The position numbers and the translations under genes are program-made. DNA of 64,000 nucleotides from JACCXG01 sp963834305 (GTDB lineage Bacteria > Acidobacteriota > Vicinamibacteria > Vicinamibacterales > 2-12-FULL-66-21): positions 449,420 through 513,419 of the forward strand of contig CAWIAX010000001.1 in the NCBI GenBank assembly GCA_963834305.1, written 5' to 3'. The stretch's first letter is position 1, and every line of letters starts with the position of its first letter. Shown one piece after another: positions 1 to 15,673 of this stretch. The notes beneath the pieces are model-generated. The model was not told the origin of the DNA, searched no databases, and worked only from the letters and a program-made list of their open reading frames with translations.

Positions 1-2
1 AC

Positions 3-1358
3 GCCCACCTCGTGATGCTCAAGGACCAGGGCATCGTGGCGGCCGCCGATGCGCGCGCCATCCGCGACGCGCTCGACACGATCGACCCCGCCGCCGTCCG
101 CCGCGTCCAGTACGACGGCACGTATGAAGATCTCTTCTTCTACGTCGAGCGCCTGATCGTCGCCGCCTGCGGCGAGGACGCCGCCGGCCGCCTCCACACC
201 GCCCGGTCGCGCAACGACATCGACATGACGATGTACCGGATGCAGCAGCGCGGGATGGTGCTGGCGCTGCTCGATGGCAACGACCAGCTGCGGCGCGTGC
301 TGCTCGACCTCGCGGCCCGCCACCGCGAGGACGTGTTTCCCGCCCACACCCACACGCAGCCGGCGCAGCCCTCGACCATCGCCCACTACCTGCTGGCGGT
401 GATCGAGCAGCTCGAGCGCGACGCCGTGCGGCTCCACGCCGCCTTCGCGTCCACCAACCTGAATCCGCTCGGCGCCTGCGCCATCACCGGCACCGGTTTT
501 CCGATCGACCGGCAGAGGACCACGCGGCTGCTCGGCTTCGACGGGGCAACCGGGAACACTTACGGCAGCATCGCCACGGTGGACTACCTGCTCGAGAGCG
601 TCTCGGCCGCCACCGTCGCGATCGTCGGCCTCGGGCGCGTGGTCCAGGATCTGCTGCTGTGGTGCACGAGCGAGTTCGGCTACCTGCGGCTGTCCGACGG
701 GTTCGTCCAGTGCAGCAGCATCATGCCGCAGAAGCGCAACCCGGTGGCGCTCGAGCACGCGCGCGCCATCGGCAGCAAGGCGGCAGGGCAGGCGGCGGCC
801 ATCGTGCTCACGGTGCACAACACGCCGTTCGGCGACATCGTCGACACCGAGGACGATCTGCAGCCGCTCGTCTTCACGATGTTCCGCGACGCGGCGCGCG
901 CCGTCCGGCTGGTGGCCGCGGCGATGGGCGGGGCCGAGTTCGACACCGCCCGCATGGCCCGCCGGGCGTCCGAGGGCTGGATCACCGTGACCGAGCTGGC
1001 CGACACGCTGGCCCGCGACCACGGCGTGCCGTTTCGCGCCGGACACAGGATCGCCGCGCAGCTGGTGGCGGCCGGGGCGGCCGGCAGCGGTTCGCTGTCG
1101 CAGGCCTTGCGCGAGACATCACTGGCCGTGCTCGGCCGCGCCGTGGACCTCGACGAGGCCGCGCTGGAACGGGTCCTGAGCCCGCGCCATTTCGTCGAGG
1201 TGCGCAAGACCCCCGGCGGCCCGGCGCCGGAGGAGACGGCGCGCGCCATTGTCCGGTCGGAAGCGGTGCTCGCGGCCGATCAGCAGTGGTTTGCCGCGAC
1301 GATGACGCGGCTGGAGGAGGCGGAGAAGGCGCTGAACGACGCGGTCGGGGCGCTGTAA
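3..1358 (+). CDS. argH: argininosuccinate lyase, 5' end outside the window
   Basis: Cytoplasmic lyase of the last arginine step: argininosuccinate to arginine plus fumarate. The frame is open to the left edge (codons for AHLVMLKDQG from position 3), so the true start lies outside; at least 451 residues are present, close to full length for the family. The fumarase/aspartase superfamily signature SSIMPQKRNP is at about residue 240, and HTHTQPAQP, the substrate-binding HxxxQ-type segment, is near residue 120. No frameshift is seen. The gene ends 34 bp before the convergent bshC. An aminotransferase of the argD type lies further along in the same block. Confidence 0.93.
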   Translation, partial: AHLVMLKDQGIVAAADARAIRDALDTIDPAAVRRVQYDGTYEDLFFYVERLIVAACGEDAAGRLHTARSRNDIDMTMYRMQQRGMVLALLDGNDQLRRVLLDLAARHREDVFPAHTHTQPAQPSTIAHYLLAVIEQLERDAVRLHAAFASTNLNPLGACAITGTGFPIDRQRTTRLLGFDGATGNTYGSIATVDYLLESVSAATVAIVGLGRVVQDLLLWCTSEFGYLRLSDGFVQCSSIMPQKRNPVALEHARAIGSKAAGQAAAIVLTVHNTPFGDIVDTEDDLQPLVFTMFRDAARAVRLVAAAMGGAEFDTARMARRASEGWITVTELADTLARDHGVPFRAGHRIAAQLVAAGAAGSGSLSQALRETSLAVLGRAVDLDEAALERVLSPRHFVEVRKTPGGPAPEETARAIVRSEAVLAADQQWFAATMTRLEEAEKALNDAVGAL

Positions 1359-1392
1359 GCCGCCGGCATCCGGCTCCGAACCGGACGCCGGG

Positions 1393-3083
1393 CTAGATCG
1401 TGAGCACCCAGTGCTTCCCGAGATCGACGGGCAGCTCCTCGAGCAGCCGATCGATGAGCGCCGGTCCGTAGAGGTTGAGGAAGTACACCACGGACAGGCT
1501 GCGCTCCTGCGGGTGCCCGTGCGGAAAGGTCTGCTGCTGGGCGCGCACGAACTGGCGCCGCAGCGTGTCGTCGCGCTTCTTCGCGGCATGAATGAGCTTG
1601 CCGCGCAGGGTGCGCAGCTCGTGTTCGATCTTGCCGAGCGTGGTCCTGGCCGCCCCGGCCAGCGTCGGGATCCACCGCGGGCATCGTCCCGACGACGCGC
1701 TCCATCGACGCCCGGATCGCCGCTTCCGCCTCGCTCATCGCCGCTTCGACCGTTGGCGGCAGCTGCGTGTGCAGCAGGCGGTTCAGCGCCGACTCGTCCT
1801 GCGGCTGGAGGTCTTCGAGCGGCACGCTGTATCTGGTCAGGAAGCGGGCGGTGGCGGAATCGGCCAGCGTGGCGGTGGCGCGCGGATGAATGAGCGGCAT
1901 CGGCACGCCGAAATGTTCGTAGACTTCGCGAAGCTGACCGAGATAGGCCAGCTCGCTGGGCCCCGCCACGTAACAGATCGTCGGGAAGAGCGTGTCCTGC
2001 ACGATCGGCCGCAGCAGGACGTTGGGGCTGAACCGCTCGGGGCTCGCGGCCGCTTCGGTCGCCAGCGCGCCCGGGGCGATCGACGGCGTCGCCCACCAGG
2101 AAATGATCGCCCTGGCGCTTGATGGGCGTCCGTGCCCCGTCGAGCCGGAAGAGCGCGAGGCTGTCCGGCTGCGGCACGACCTGGGGCGAATGCCCGCGGG
2201 ACGCCAGCGCGTCCCCGGCCTTTGCGGCGAGCGACGCCGTCCGCCCCGGCGACGCAATCTCCCGGCTGAAGACGTTCGCGAGCAGCGGCTTGGCGGCCGG
2301 ATCCGATGAGTCGAAGACGACCAGGCCGTAGGGCCCGAGGACGGACTCGAGCCATCGCGCGAAGGCATCCGCGACGCCGGCCCCCGGCGCATACGCGGCG
2401 CGCAAGGCGGCGACGACCGACTCCGTGAACTCCGTCGGCGCGAGCGCCGACGCGAGCTCGTCGAGGCTGGCCGTGATGCGCGCGTCCAGCTGGAGCGCGG
2501 CGACCGGCAGTTCGCCGGCGCCGGCCGGCGCCGGGGCCGTCACGGTGCGCGGATGGAACTGGGCGTCGAGCACCGTGGCGCTGGCGATCTCTTTCCAGTC
2601 GTGATCCTCGGCGTCCACCCAGAACACCGGGACGACCGGGGCGCCGAGCATGGTCTCGGCACGGCGCGCGAGTTGCAGCGCCGTGATGGCCTTCAGGATG
2701 GTGAACAGCGGGCCGCCGAACACCCCGGCCTGCTGGCCGGTGACGACCGCCACGGTCTGCGGATCGGCCAGCCGCCGCGCGGCGTCGGCCGCGGCGGCGG
2801 GCGCGCCCCGGCGGGCCTGTTGAGCGGCGAGGCACCCGGCAATCGCCGTCCGGTCGTGCTGCTGTGCCTGGACCCGTGACGCGGCCGTCCGCCAGGCGTC
2901 GGGCGCCTGGGGATCGCCGGCATACATCGGGGCGACGTTGGAGAAATTGAAGGCGTAGTCGCCGGCGAGTGGACGCACCCAGGGGAACCGGCGCACGTCG
3001 ACCGCCAGGCGCGTGGCCGGCCCGGCCGTTGTCGATGGGTCTGATGACACCGTGTCGTACTCTCTCAGAGCATTCCAAAGCAT
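1393..3083 (-). CDS. bshC: bacillithiol biosynthesis cysteine-adding enzyme BshC, two frameshifts
   Basis: BshC adds cysteine to glucosaminyl-malate to finish bacillithiol. The N-terminal part reads cleanly (FPWVRPLAGDYAFNFSN, then TGQQAGVFGGPLFTILKAI and FWVDAEDHDWKEI, both family hallmarks). The frame then moves near 2088 to continue as RPIVQDTLFPTICYVAGPSE, and again near 1665 to end in DLGKHWVLTI at a TAG. Summed length is about 560 residues, normal for BshC. The ATG at 3083 is taken as start; an internal GTG at 3050 is an alternative. Both breaks are single-base and look like sequence error. Bacillithiol is known in Firmicutes, Bacteroidetes, Deinococcus and Acidobacteria, not in mycothiol-using actinobacteria. 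Confidence 0.85.
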
Positions 3084-3191
3084 GTCAAGGCAACTGACGC
3101 GCCTTTCGACGCCGCGTCCACGCCAGAACGGTTCAGGACGAGCCGACACCGCATCAGCTGGACCGTTGGGACCGGATCGTCCCGGCAATCT

Positions 3192-5386
3192 GTGATAAAT
3201 TTTTTCGATCCCCCGAGGCATCCCCTGACTAGAGACGACCCGTCGGCCTTCGCTGCACCCGCCCAATTCGGCCCGTTCCGGGTCCTCCACCAGATCGGCG
3301 TGGGGGCGCTCGGCCCGGTGTTCCGCACCTACGAGCCGGAGCGCGATCGCCTGGTGGCGGTGAAGGTGTTCCGCCTCGACGTCACGCCCGAACAGGCGCA
3401 GACGCTGGCCGGCGAACTGTCGCGCGCCGCCGATGCCGGGCTGTTCCACCCGTCGATCGTCGAGCCGATCGCCGCGGGTGTCGAGGGCAGCGTCGCCTAT
3501 GGCGCCGAAGAGTACGTGGCGGCCGAGTCGCTCGATGTCGCCATGCGCCACTACGCGCCGGCGGCGATCGAAACGGTTCTGCCGTTCATCACGCAGCTGG
3601 CCGGCGCCATCGATTTCGCCCGGGCGGCAGGGGTCGGCCACGGCGCCCTGCATCCGCGCGACATCTTCATGACCCCTGACGAGGCGCGGGCCACCGGCTT
3701 CGGCGTCGTCGAAGCGCTCGAGCGCGTCGGGTTGCGCGCGCCCGTGCGGCGTCCCTACAGCCCGCCGGAGCGGATCGCGGGGGAGCCCTGGGGCACCCCC
3801 GCCGACGTGTTCTCGCTTGCCGCCATCACCTACGAGCTGATCACGGCCAGACGCCCCGCCGGCCTCGGGTCGGAGCTCGGCCCGCTGACCGCCGGCACCC
3901 CCAACGGCTGGATGGACGCCATTCACGCCGTGCTCGCCAGCGGCATGGACGCGGATCCGGATGCCCGCTATCCCACGGCGCTGGCGTTCGCGTCGGCGCT
4001 GGAGGCCGCGGCGCGTGGCCAGACTGCCGGCGCCACGGCTCCCCGCACGCCCGCGCGGGCGGCGGCGCCCCCCATCGTGCCGGTGGTTCCCGCCGAGGGC
4101 CCGGCGCGCAGTGAGGCGCTCCCGGAGATCGATCGCCCATTCGCGGCCGCCGCGCCCGGGACGAGCCAGGAGAACGAGGCCGTCGAAACCGGCGACATCG
4201 ACGACATTTCGGCGGAGCGGGATGAAGACGAAGCGCATCATCAGCTCAGCCTTCGCGACGCGCGCGAGGATCGCCAGGATGGCGGCGCGGACCCGGAGGC
4301 TCCCGCGTTCCTGCTCGACGAAGATGCCGAGGCGGAAGCATCGGCGGACCGCTTCATGCTCGACGTCGCGGACAGTGCGGCCCACGAACCGGACGGGCGC
4401 CTGAGCAGGCACTCGGATCTGCCCGGCGCGGCGCCGGCCGCGCTGTCGGCGCTGGACGACGACGACGATGTCGCGGCCGTACCGATGCGCACGGCCACGC
4501 CGCCCTCGGCGCGCCCGCCCGCTGTCGCCGACCGGGTGCCGCGTCCCCTGATGCCTGCCGGTATGGGCGCGGCACCGGCGCCACCATCGCGGTCCCGCGG
4601 CGTCCTCGCCGCGGTGCTGGTCGGCGGCCTGCTGCTCGGACTGGTCGGCGGTTACGCGATCTGGGGGGGCTCGGCGACAGAGGCCCCGGCCGGCACGCCG
4701 GCATCGGCTGGCGGCCCGGCCCCGGAGGCCACCAGCGAAACGGAAGGCGAGGTGGTGGACTTGCCCGTGGCACCGCGAGCGGAATCGGTTCCAGCGGAGG
4801 AAGCGCCGCCGGCCGCCGCGTCTCCGATTCGCGCGACCTCCGGGACGATTGTCGTCCGCTCCACGCCGAGCGGGGCGGGTGTGCGGATCAACGGGACCTG
4901 GCGCGGGCGGACGCCGCTGACGCTCGACAAGCTGGCCCTTGGCCGCTACGAGGTCCGCGTCGTCGAAACCGGCTACGCGCCGGTGAACGAAGCGATCGCG
5001 CTGACCGCCGGCTCTCCCTCGCGCTCGCTCTCGTTCCGCCTGAAGGAGCAAGCCAGGGCGGACGCCGCGCCGCGCCGGCCCGCGCCTGCCGCGCCGCGCC
5101 GGGCCGCGCCCGCGGCGCCGCGCCAGTCGGCGCCGGCGGCAGCACGCGCGCAGCCGGCGGGACCGACGAGGTACACCGGCTCCATCTACGTGGACTCACG
5201 GCCGCGCGGCGCCCGCGTCAGCATCGACGGCGAGGCGGTCGGCGTGACGCCGCTGCGCGTTCCCGAGGTCCGCATCGGCACGCGGATCGTGCGTCTCGAA
5301 CTGCCCGATCACCGGATCTGGTCGTCCACCGCGCGGGTCGCGGCCGACCAGGAATCGCGGGTGACCGGTTCTCTCGAACGGATTCA

Positions 5387-5390
<4 letters not shown>
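3192..5390 (+). CDS. PEGA-domain membrane protein with degenerate Ser/Thr kinase domain (pseudokinase)
   Basis: 732 residues from a GTG start. Residues 27-275 have a protein kinase fold: a glycine-rich stretch QIGVGALGP and the VAVK lysine at 58. The catalytic loop reads HGALHPRD at 150-157, so Ala152 replaces the catalytic Asp and Asp157 the usual Asn; the DFG motif reads GFG at 169-171. It is therefore probably catalytically dead. A long acidic and Ala/Pro-rich linker follows, then one membrane helix at about 472-493 and two PEGA repeats outside (about 550-612 and 660-732) separated by an Ala/Pro/Arg-rich spacer. A sensory or scaffold role at the envelope is inferred. The stop overlaps the carA start (ATGA). 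Confidence 0.85.
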
Positions 5391-6510
<1,120 letters not shown>

Positions 6511-6528
6511 CCGCGGACAGCTACCGAC

Positions 6529-9800
<3,272 letters not shown>

Positions 9801-9900
9801 CGCCATCAGCCTTTCTGCCTCTCTCGCCTGACCGGACCGCGGCCCGGCCCGCGGCACCGCCGCGGCGATCCGCGGCCCGCCCCTTGCTACAGCCAGCGGT

Positions 9901-12443
9901 GTGCTTGCCCCCGCCGCGCTCGTGGCCGTCCCGCTCCTTGCCGGCGCGGTCGCGGCCATCGCGCTGTTCGACCATCTCGGTCCGCAGGCAGCGGGGCCCG
10001 CGGCGGGCGGCGCGCTGCTGGCCCTGACATCGGGGATCGGCGCGGCGGCACTGGACGACCGCTGGGAAGCGGCGGCGGCGATCGGCGCCGGCGCCCTGTG
10101 CGCCGGCCTGTCCCTCGGTGTGGACGCGGCGGCCCGCGCCTACGATCCGCCACTCCTGCGCTGGTTCACGGCCCGGACGCCGCGTGAGCCTGTGACGATC
10201 GAGGGCATCCTGCGGGACGACGCCGCCATCACGCCCTTCGGCGCGTCGCTGGTCGTCGATGTCCTGCAGGTGCGGGAGGCCGGCCGCCCGGAAGCGAAGT
10301 CGCCAGGGTGCCGGGACACAATCGGCGGCGTCCGCCTGTCCGTTGGCGGCGCGCTGCTGTCGGCCCACGCCAGCGGCTGGCGGGCCGGCCGCCGCATCCG
10401 TGCTCCGGCATCCCTCCGCCTTCCGGCCACCTATCTGAATCCTGGTGTGCCGGACGAACGCCGCGCGTTGGCCCGCCGCGGCATCGTCTTGATCGGGAGC
10501 GTGAAGAGCGCGGCACTGGTGGAAGTGGCCGGGCGGGGATCGGGTATCGCCGAACGCGCGGCGTCGATCCGCGCCTGGACGCGGGCGTCGATTGCCCGCC
10601 ACGTCGGCGCGCTCGACGCGAAGTCGGGCGGGCTGGCCACGGCGGTGCTGATTGGCGATCGCACCGGCCTCTCCGAAGAGGACGAGCGGCGGCTGCAGGA
10701 GGCGGGGACCTATCACGTCGTGGCGATTTCCGGCGGGAACATCGCCATCCTCGCCGCGCTGATCGTTGGCGCCGGCCGCGTGCTGATGGTCGGCGGGCGG
10801 CCGGCAGCGGTCGTGACGTGTGCCGTGCTGCTGTTCTACGGCGTGGTGGCGGCCGGGGCGGCCTCGGTGGCCCGGGCGGTGACCGTTGCCGTCTTGATCC
10901 TGGGCGCCCGTGCCGCGGACCATCGCGGCTCGTCGCTGAACGCGCTGGCCATGGCCGCGGTCATCGCCGTGGCGGCTGTCCCGGTGGTGGCGCTCGATGC
11001 GGGCTTCGTCCTGTCTTTCGGCGCCACGCTCGGCATCCTGCTGGGAATGCCGCGGATCGCGCCGTTCCGCCGGGTCCGGCCTTCTGGCGGCGGGGGAATC
11101 CGCGCCGCGCTGCGCCCCGGCGCGGCGCTGACGGCTGTGGTCGCGCTGTGCGCGGCATCGGTGTGCGCCGAGGTCGCGCTGCTGCCCGTCGGCGCCACGC
11201 TCTTCGCGCGGGTGCCCATGGCCGGGCTGGTGCTCAATCTTGCGGCCATCCCGCTGATGACTGTCGTGCAGATCGGCGGGCTGCTGGTTGCCGCCACCGG
11301 CTGGTGGTGGGACGCCGGCGCGCGCGTGGCCGCGATGGGCACGCACCTGGCAGCGCGCGGCCTGTTGCGTTCGGCAGAGGTGATGGACGTCGCGCCCTGG
11401 CTGGCGCTCGAGGCCAGGCCTCCCAGCCTGTGGCTGGTGGGCGACGTATTACGCGTCGGCGCTGGCCCTCCTTGCCCTGCCCATCCGAAGGACGGCGGCC
11501 GTCGCCCTCGCCGCAGGCGCCGGGCTCATACTCGCCGGCTTTCCCCTGACGACCAGGGATGCCGTGGCGCCGCGCGCCGGTCCCGCTCCGGGTGGTGGTG
11601 CTCGACGTTGGCCAGGGGGACGCCACCCTGGTGGCGCTGCCTGGCGGCGGCGCGCTGCTCGTCGACGGCGGCGGGCTGGCGCCGCTTGCCCCAGCGGCGC
11701 CGGCAGCCGACCCTCCTCGCGGCTTCGACATCGGCGAGCGCATTGTCACGCGCGCGCTCCGGGCCCTCGGCGTCCGCCGCCTGCACGGCATCGTGGTCAC
11801 GCACGGCGATCCCGATCACATCCTCGGCGCTGACCGGCGTGCTCCGCCGCATCGCGGCAGCCGACGCATCTGGGAGGGGGTGCCGGTGCCGCCGCACGCC
11901 GGCATGCAGCGCTTGGTGTCCGCTGCCCGGATGGGCGGGATGTCGTGGCGGACCGTCCAGGCCGGCGACGTGGAGCGCGTTGGCGATGTCGAGATCCGCG
12001 TGCTCCATCCGCCTCCCCCGGAGTGGGAGCGGCAGCGCGTGCGGAACGAGGACTCGGTGGTGCTCGAGATCCGGTTGGGCGACGTCTCCATCATCCTGCC
12101 GGGAGACATCGGCGCCGAGGGGGAGCGCGCGATCCTGCGGCGCCTGGAAGCCGGGCGCCTGGTGGTGCTCAAGGCGCCGCACCACGGCAGCGCGACGTCG
12201 AGCAGCCGCGAACTCCTCGACGTCCTGCGCCCGGCCGCCGTCATCTTCAGCTGCGGGCGCGACAACCGGTTCGGACACCCGCACCCGGCCGTGGTGGCGC
12301 GCTACAAGGGAGTCGGCGCGGCGATGTTCTCGACGGCGGAGGACGGCGCGGTGTTCGTCGAGACCGACGGGAGGACCGTGGCGCTGCGCGGCTGGACGGG
12401 CCGGCGCGCGACCCTGACGCGGCGCCCTATTCGCGGCGCTTGA
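9901..12443 (+). CDS. comEC: ComEC/Rec2 DNA-uptake channel with C-terminal MBL domain, frameshifted
   Basis: Inner-membrane channel that moves single-stranded DNA into the cell during natural transformation. The GTG start gives a hydrophobic N-terminus, an OB-like domain, then the Competence domain with many membrane helices (GTYHVVAISGGNIAIL is the family hallmark). The metallo-beta-lactamase domain follows: DVGQGDATLV, THGDPDHI and HHGS. Extra bases near 11437 and 11573 and a compensated pair near 11825-11870 disturb the frame. About 845 residues corrected. Its end overlaps the convergent mazG end by 17 bp. The 100 bp between carB and this gene hold nothing I can name. Confidence 0.85.
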
Positions 12444-13219
12444 CCTCGGCCCATTCGCCTTCCATCTCCTCCAGCGTGGCGTCGTGCACCGACCGCCCCT
12501 GCGCCTCGAACCGCGCCTCGAGCGCACCGAACCGGGCGCTGAACTTCTCGTTCGCTTTCCTGCAGCGCCGATTCCGGCTCGACGCCCAGCTTCCGCGCCA
12601 GGTTGGCGATCGCGAAGAGGAGATCGCCCATTTCTTCTTCGACCCGCTGCGCGCTCTCGTGCGCCACCGCGTTGCGCAGTTCGTGCACTTCCTCTTCGAT
12701 CTTGTCCAGCACGTCGCCGCTCCGCGCCCAGTCGAAGCCGACCGCGGCCACGCGCGTGCCGATCTCGTGGGCGCGCAGCAGCGCCGGCATCGCCTTGGGC
12801 ACGCCGGCGAGGAGCGCGCGCGCCTTGCCGGCATCCTGCTGTTCGCGCGACTTGATCTGCTCCCACTGCTCGACGACCTTGCCGGGGGTGTCGACGCCGC
12901 CAGTCGTGCCGAACACGTGCGGATGGCGGCGGATCAGCTTCTCGGCGATGGCCTGCAGCGAATCCGTCACCGTGAAGTGCTGCTCGTCGGCCTCGATCTG
13001 CGCCAGGAAGACCCCCTCGAACAGCAGGTCGCCGATCTCCTGCCGGAGCCCCTCGTGGTCGTGCCGGTCGATGGCGTCCAGCACCTCGTACGTCTCCTCG
13101 AGCACGAACCCGCGCAGCGACTGGATCGTCTGCTCGCGGTCCCACGGGCACCCGCCCGGGCCCCGCAGCCGCTGCATGATGTCCACCAGCTTCTGGAATG
13201 CGTCTCCTGCCTCGGCCAT
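12427..13219 (-). CDS. mazG: nucleoside triphosphate pyrophosphohydrolase MazG, one frameshift
   Basis: House-cleaning enzyme that hydrolyses NTPs to NMP and pyrophosphate. The start is MAEAGDAFQ. The hallmark LRGPGGCPWDREQT lies at about residues 18-31, followed by the EETYEVLDAID and EIGDLLFEGVFLAQ helices that carry the Glu/Asp metal ligands. A second MazG repeat has EEEMGDLLFAIANLAR. The frame breaks near 12560 and continues as FGALEARFEAQG to the stop. About 264 residues, typical for the two-domain enzyme. Convergent with comEC and divergent from the DUF1844 gene. Confidence 0.92.
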
Positions 13220-13302
13220 CTCAGCGCTTCGCCTTTCACAATCGGGGCGCGGGGTGCGCCGCACGGCCCGGCTCCCGGCCCGCCGTATGCTAGCATTCCG
13301 GG

Positions 13303-13590
13303 GTGACTACAGAGGAAGAGCCGGTCGTCTCGTTCGCGGGTTTCATCATCTCGCTGGCCACCACTGCGGCCGTGCATTTCGGCGACTACGCGGACCCGAC
13401 CACTGGCGAGCGGGAAGAGCCGAACCTTCCCGCGGCCCATCAGATGATCGAGCTCATCGCGATGCTGCAGGAGAAGACCAAGGGGAACCTCACGGCCGAC
13501 GAGGCCAAGCTGGTCGACGACCTTCTCTACGAGCTGCGCATGCGATTCGTCCAGGCCCAGCAGGGCGAGCGCCGCATCGTCGAACCGTAA
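13303..13590 (+). CDS. DUF1844 family protein
   Basis: 95 residues from a GTG start. The pattern SFAGFIISLATTAAVHFGD followed by a Pro-containing linker and a helix ending in LLYELRMRFV matches DUF1844, a small family often found in Acidobacteria and Deltaproteobacteria next to phosphodiesterase or MBL genes. Function unknown. It ends 6 bp before the MBL hydrolase and is probably co-transcribed with it and ribF. Confidence 0.8.
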   Translation: MTTEEEPVVSFAGFIISLATTAAVHFGDYADPTTGEREEPNLPAAHQMIELIAMLQEKTKGNLTADEAKLVDDLLYELRMRFVQAQQGERRIVEP

Positions 13591-13596
13591 AGTCGA

Positions 13597-14367
13597 TTGC
13601 AGATCACGTTTCTCGGAACCGGCACCTCTCAGGGCGTGCCCATGATTGGCTGCGAGTGCAGCACCTGCCGTTCCGACGACCCGCGTGACCGCCGGCTGCG
13701 CCCGTCGCTCTACCTCCGCACCGACGACGGCGGCGGGCTGCTCGTGGATGCCGGCCCGGACCTCCGCGCCCAGGCGCTGACCCACCGCCTGAACCGGGTC
13801 GACGCCATCCTCTTCACTCACGGGCACGCCGACCACATCCTCGGGCTCGACGACGTGCGGCGGTTCAATACGCTGATGAAAGGACCGATGCCGCTGTTCG
13901 GGGACGAGCCGACCCTCGACGACATCCGGCGGACGTTCGGCTACGTCTTCAACCCGGACACGCCGAAAGGCGGCGGCCTGCCGCGTCTCGAGCTGTTCCG
14001 CATCGCCGGGCCGTTCTGCCTGGGCGCGGCCACCGTCGTCCCGGTGCCGATCTGGCACGGGACGCGGCCGATTCTCGGGCTGCGCATCGGCGCGTTCGCC
14101 TACCTCACCGACTGCAGCGGCATTCCCGACAGCTCGTGGCCGCTGCTCGACGGCCTCGACGCCGTGGTGATCGGCGCGCTCCGGGAGAAGCCGCATCCGA
14201 CGCACTTCTCGCTCGATCAGGCGATGGCGGCGGCGCGCCGCATCGGTGCGCGGCAGACCTTCTTCACGCACATGTGCCACGACCTGCCGCACGCGGCAAC
14301 CTGTGCCCGGCTGCCGCCGGGCATGACGCTGGCCTACGACGGCCTCACCGTCGACGCGGCGGGCTGA
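13597..14367 (+). CDS. MBL-fold hydrolase, PhnP-like
   Basis: 256 residues from a TTG start. The N-terminal MQITFLGTGTSQGVPMIGC and the paired Cys-x-x-Cys (CECSTC) followed by FTHGHADHILGLDD (metal-binding HxHxDH) match the PhnP/phosphoribosyl 1,2-cyclic phosphodiesterase-like branch of the metallo-beta-lactamase superfamily. DCSG at about 172 and THMCHD near the end supply further metal ligands. No phn genes are nearby, so its substrate is unclear; a general cyclic-phosphate or RNA-related phosphodiesterase is possible. It ends 5 bp before ribF. Confidence 0.82.
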   Translation: MQITFLGTGTSQGVPMIGCECSTCRSDDPRDRRLRPSLYLRTDDGGGLLVDAGPDLRAQALTHRLNRVDAILFTHGHADHILGLDDVRRFNTLMKGPMPLFGDEPTLDDIRRTFGYVFNPDTPKGGGLPRLELFRIAGPFCLGAATVVPVPIWHGTRPILGLRIGAFAYLTDCSGIPDSSWPLLDGLDAVVIGALREKPHPTHFSLDQAMAAARRIGARQTFFTHMCHDLPHAATCARLPPGMTLAYDGLTVDAAG

Positions 14368-14372
14368 AGTCG

Positions 14373-15309
14373 ATGGACGTCATCCATTTTCCCGAGGACC
14401 CGCAGCCGTGGTGGAACCAGCCGGTGCTAGCGCTCGGGAACTTCGACGGCCTGCACCGCGGTCACATGAAGATCATCGACCGCGTCCGGCGGCGCGCCGG
14501 TGAGCGCGGCGGCACGCCGGCCGCGATGACCTTCGATCCACACCCGCCGCGCGTCGTCCGGCCCGACAAGGCGCCGCCGCTGCTGATGACCAAGGCGCAG
14601 AAGATCGAGGCGCTGTCGCGCTCCGGCATGCAGGGCGTGGCCGTCGTGCGGTTCACCACCGAGCTGTCGCACTGGGACCCGGAGATGTTCGTGCGGACGG
14701 TGCTGGTCGGACTGGCTGCACGTGGCGGAGGTCTGGGTCGGCGCCAACTTCCTCTTCGGCCACAAGCGCGAGGGCAACTTCTCGGTGCTCCGCAGCCTGG
14801 GCGCCCGCTACGGCTTCCGCGCCGAAAAGATTGATCCCGTCCGCTACAAGGACTTCGTCGTCAGCAGCACGCGGGTGCGGCGGCTGGTGGCGGAAGGGCG
14901 GGTCGACGAGGCCGGGGCGCTGCTCGGCCACCACTATTTCATCGACGGCGCCGTGGTGCGCGGTGCCGGACGGGGCCGGGAGCTGGGGTTCGCGACGGCC
15001 AACCTGCAGACCGACAACGAGCTGCCCCCGCCGCCCGGCGTTTATGCCACGACGGTGACCATCGACGACGTCGTGCACGCGTCGGTGACCAACATCGGCA
15101 TGCGCCCGACCTTCGGCGACGTCGACCGCCCGGTGATCGAGGTGCACATCTTCGACTACACCCAGGACCTCTACGACAGGCAGGTCCGGCTGTCGTTCCT
15201 CCAGCGGCTGCGCGACGAGCGCGCCTTCCCCGACGTCGATGCGCTCAAGGCGCAGATCGACGCCGACTGCCGCGGCGCGCGGCGGCTGTTCGGCCGCATT
15301 TCGCTGTAG
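14373..15309 (+). CDS. ribF: bifunctional riboflavin kinase/FMN adenylyltransferase, one frameshift
   Basis: Makes FMN and then FAD from riboflavin. The N-terminal nucleotidyltransferase has LGNFDGLHRGH (the HxGH-type site) and TFDPHPPRV; the C-terminal kinase domain has RGAGRGRELGFATANL (GKxxGxPTAN-like) and the RPTFGD segment. An extra g near 14711 (in gtcggactgg) splits it; corrected length is about 312 residues, normal. It is likely the last gene of the operon starting at 13303. Confidence 0.93.
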
Positions 15310-15319
15310 AATCGTGGCT

Positions 15320-15632
15320 ATGCCGGAAGCATCGGACAACACTCCGGACGGCCCGTCCCTGGAGATGCGGCTCTCCGTTCCCGCGCACGGCGACCTCAGG
15401 GGCGTCGCCAGCGAGCTGGCGGCGAGGATTGCCGAGCACCTCGGCACCGCGGCCCCGGATGCGCAGGCCCTGGGCCGGCAGATCGAGGGGCTGGCCGCGC
15501 AACCTGGGCACCAGCGAGGCGAGCGTCGAGCAGGCGATCACCTTCGAGTTCCGCCGGGTCGCGAACGAGCTGGTCATCGAGGCCCGGCGCAACAGCGAGG
15601 CCTCGGAGGTCCGTCACCCCTTGCCGGCCTGA
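15320..15632 (+). CDS. small conserved-looking protein, one frameshift, function unknown
   Basis: About 103 residues if an extra c near 15503 is removed. The first half reads LEMRLSVPAHGDLRGVASEL and the second ASVEQAITFEFRRVANELVI. The start of the sequence recalls the first strand and helix of histidine-kinase-like ATPases (anti-sigma type), but no nucleotide-binding motifs can be seen, so I do not assign a function. It sits 11 bp after ribF and 41 bp before cysS, in the same direction. Confidence 0.55.
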
Positions 15633-15673
15633 CGCTCTGCCAGCGCCCGCCCACGACACCCGCCAAGCTGCCG

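Noticed and set aside
1119..5051. A 1310-codon open frame on the minus strand
   Set aside because: Only its bshC part looks like protein. The rest is Arg/Gly-rich antisense of the pseudokinase and argH genes, typical of high-GC DNA.
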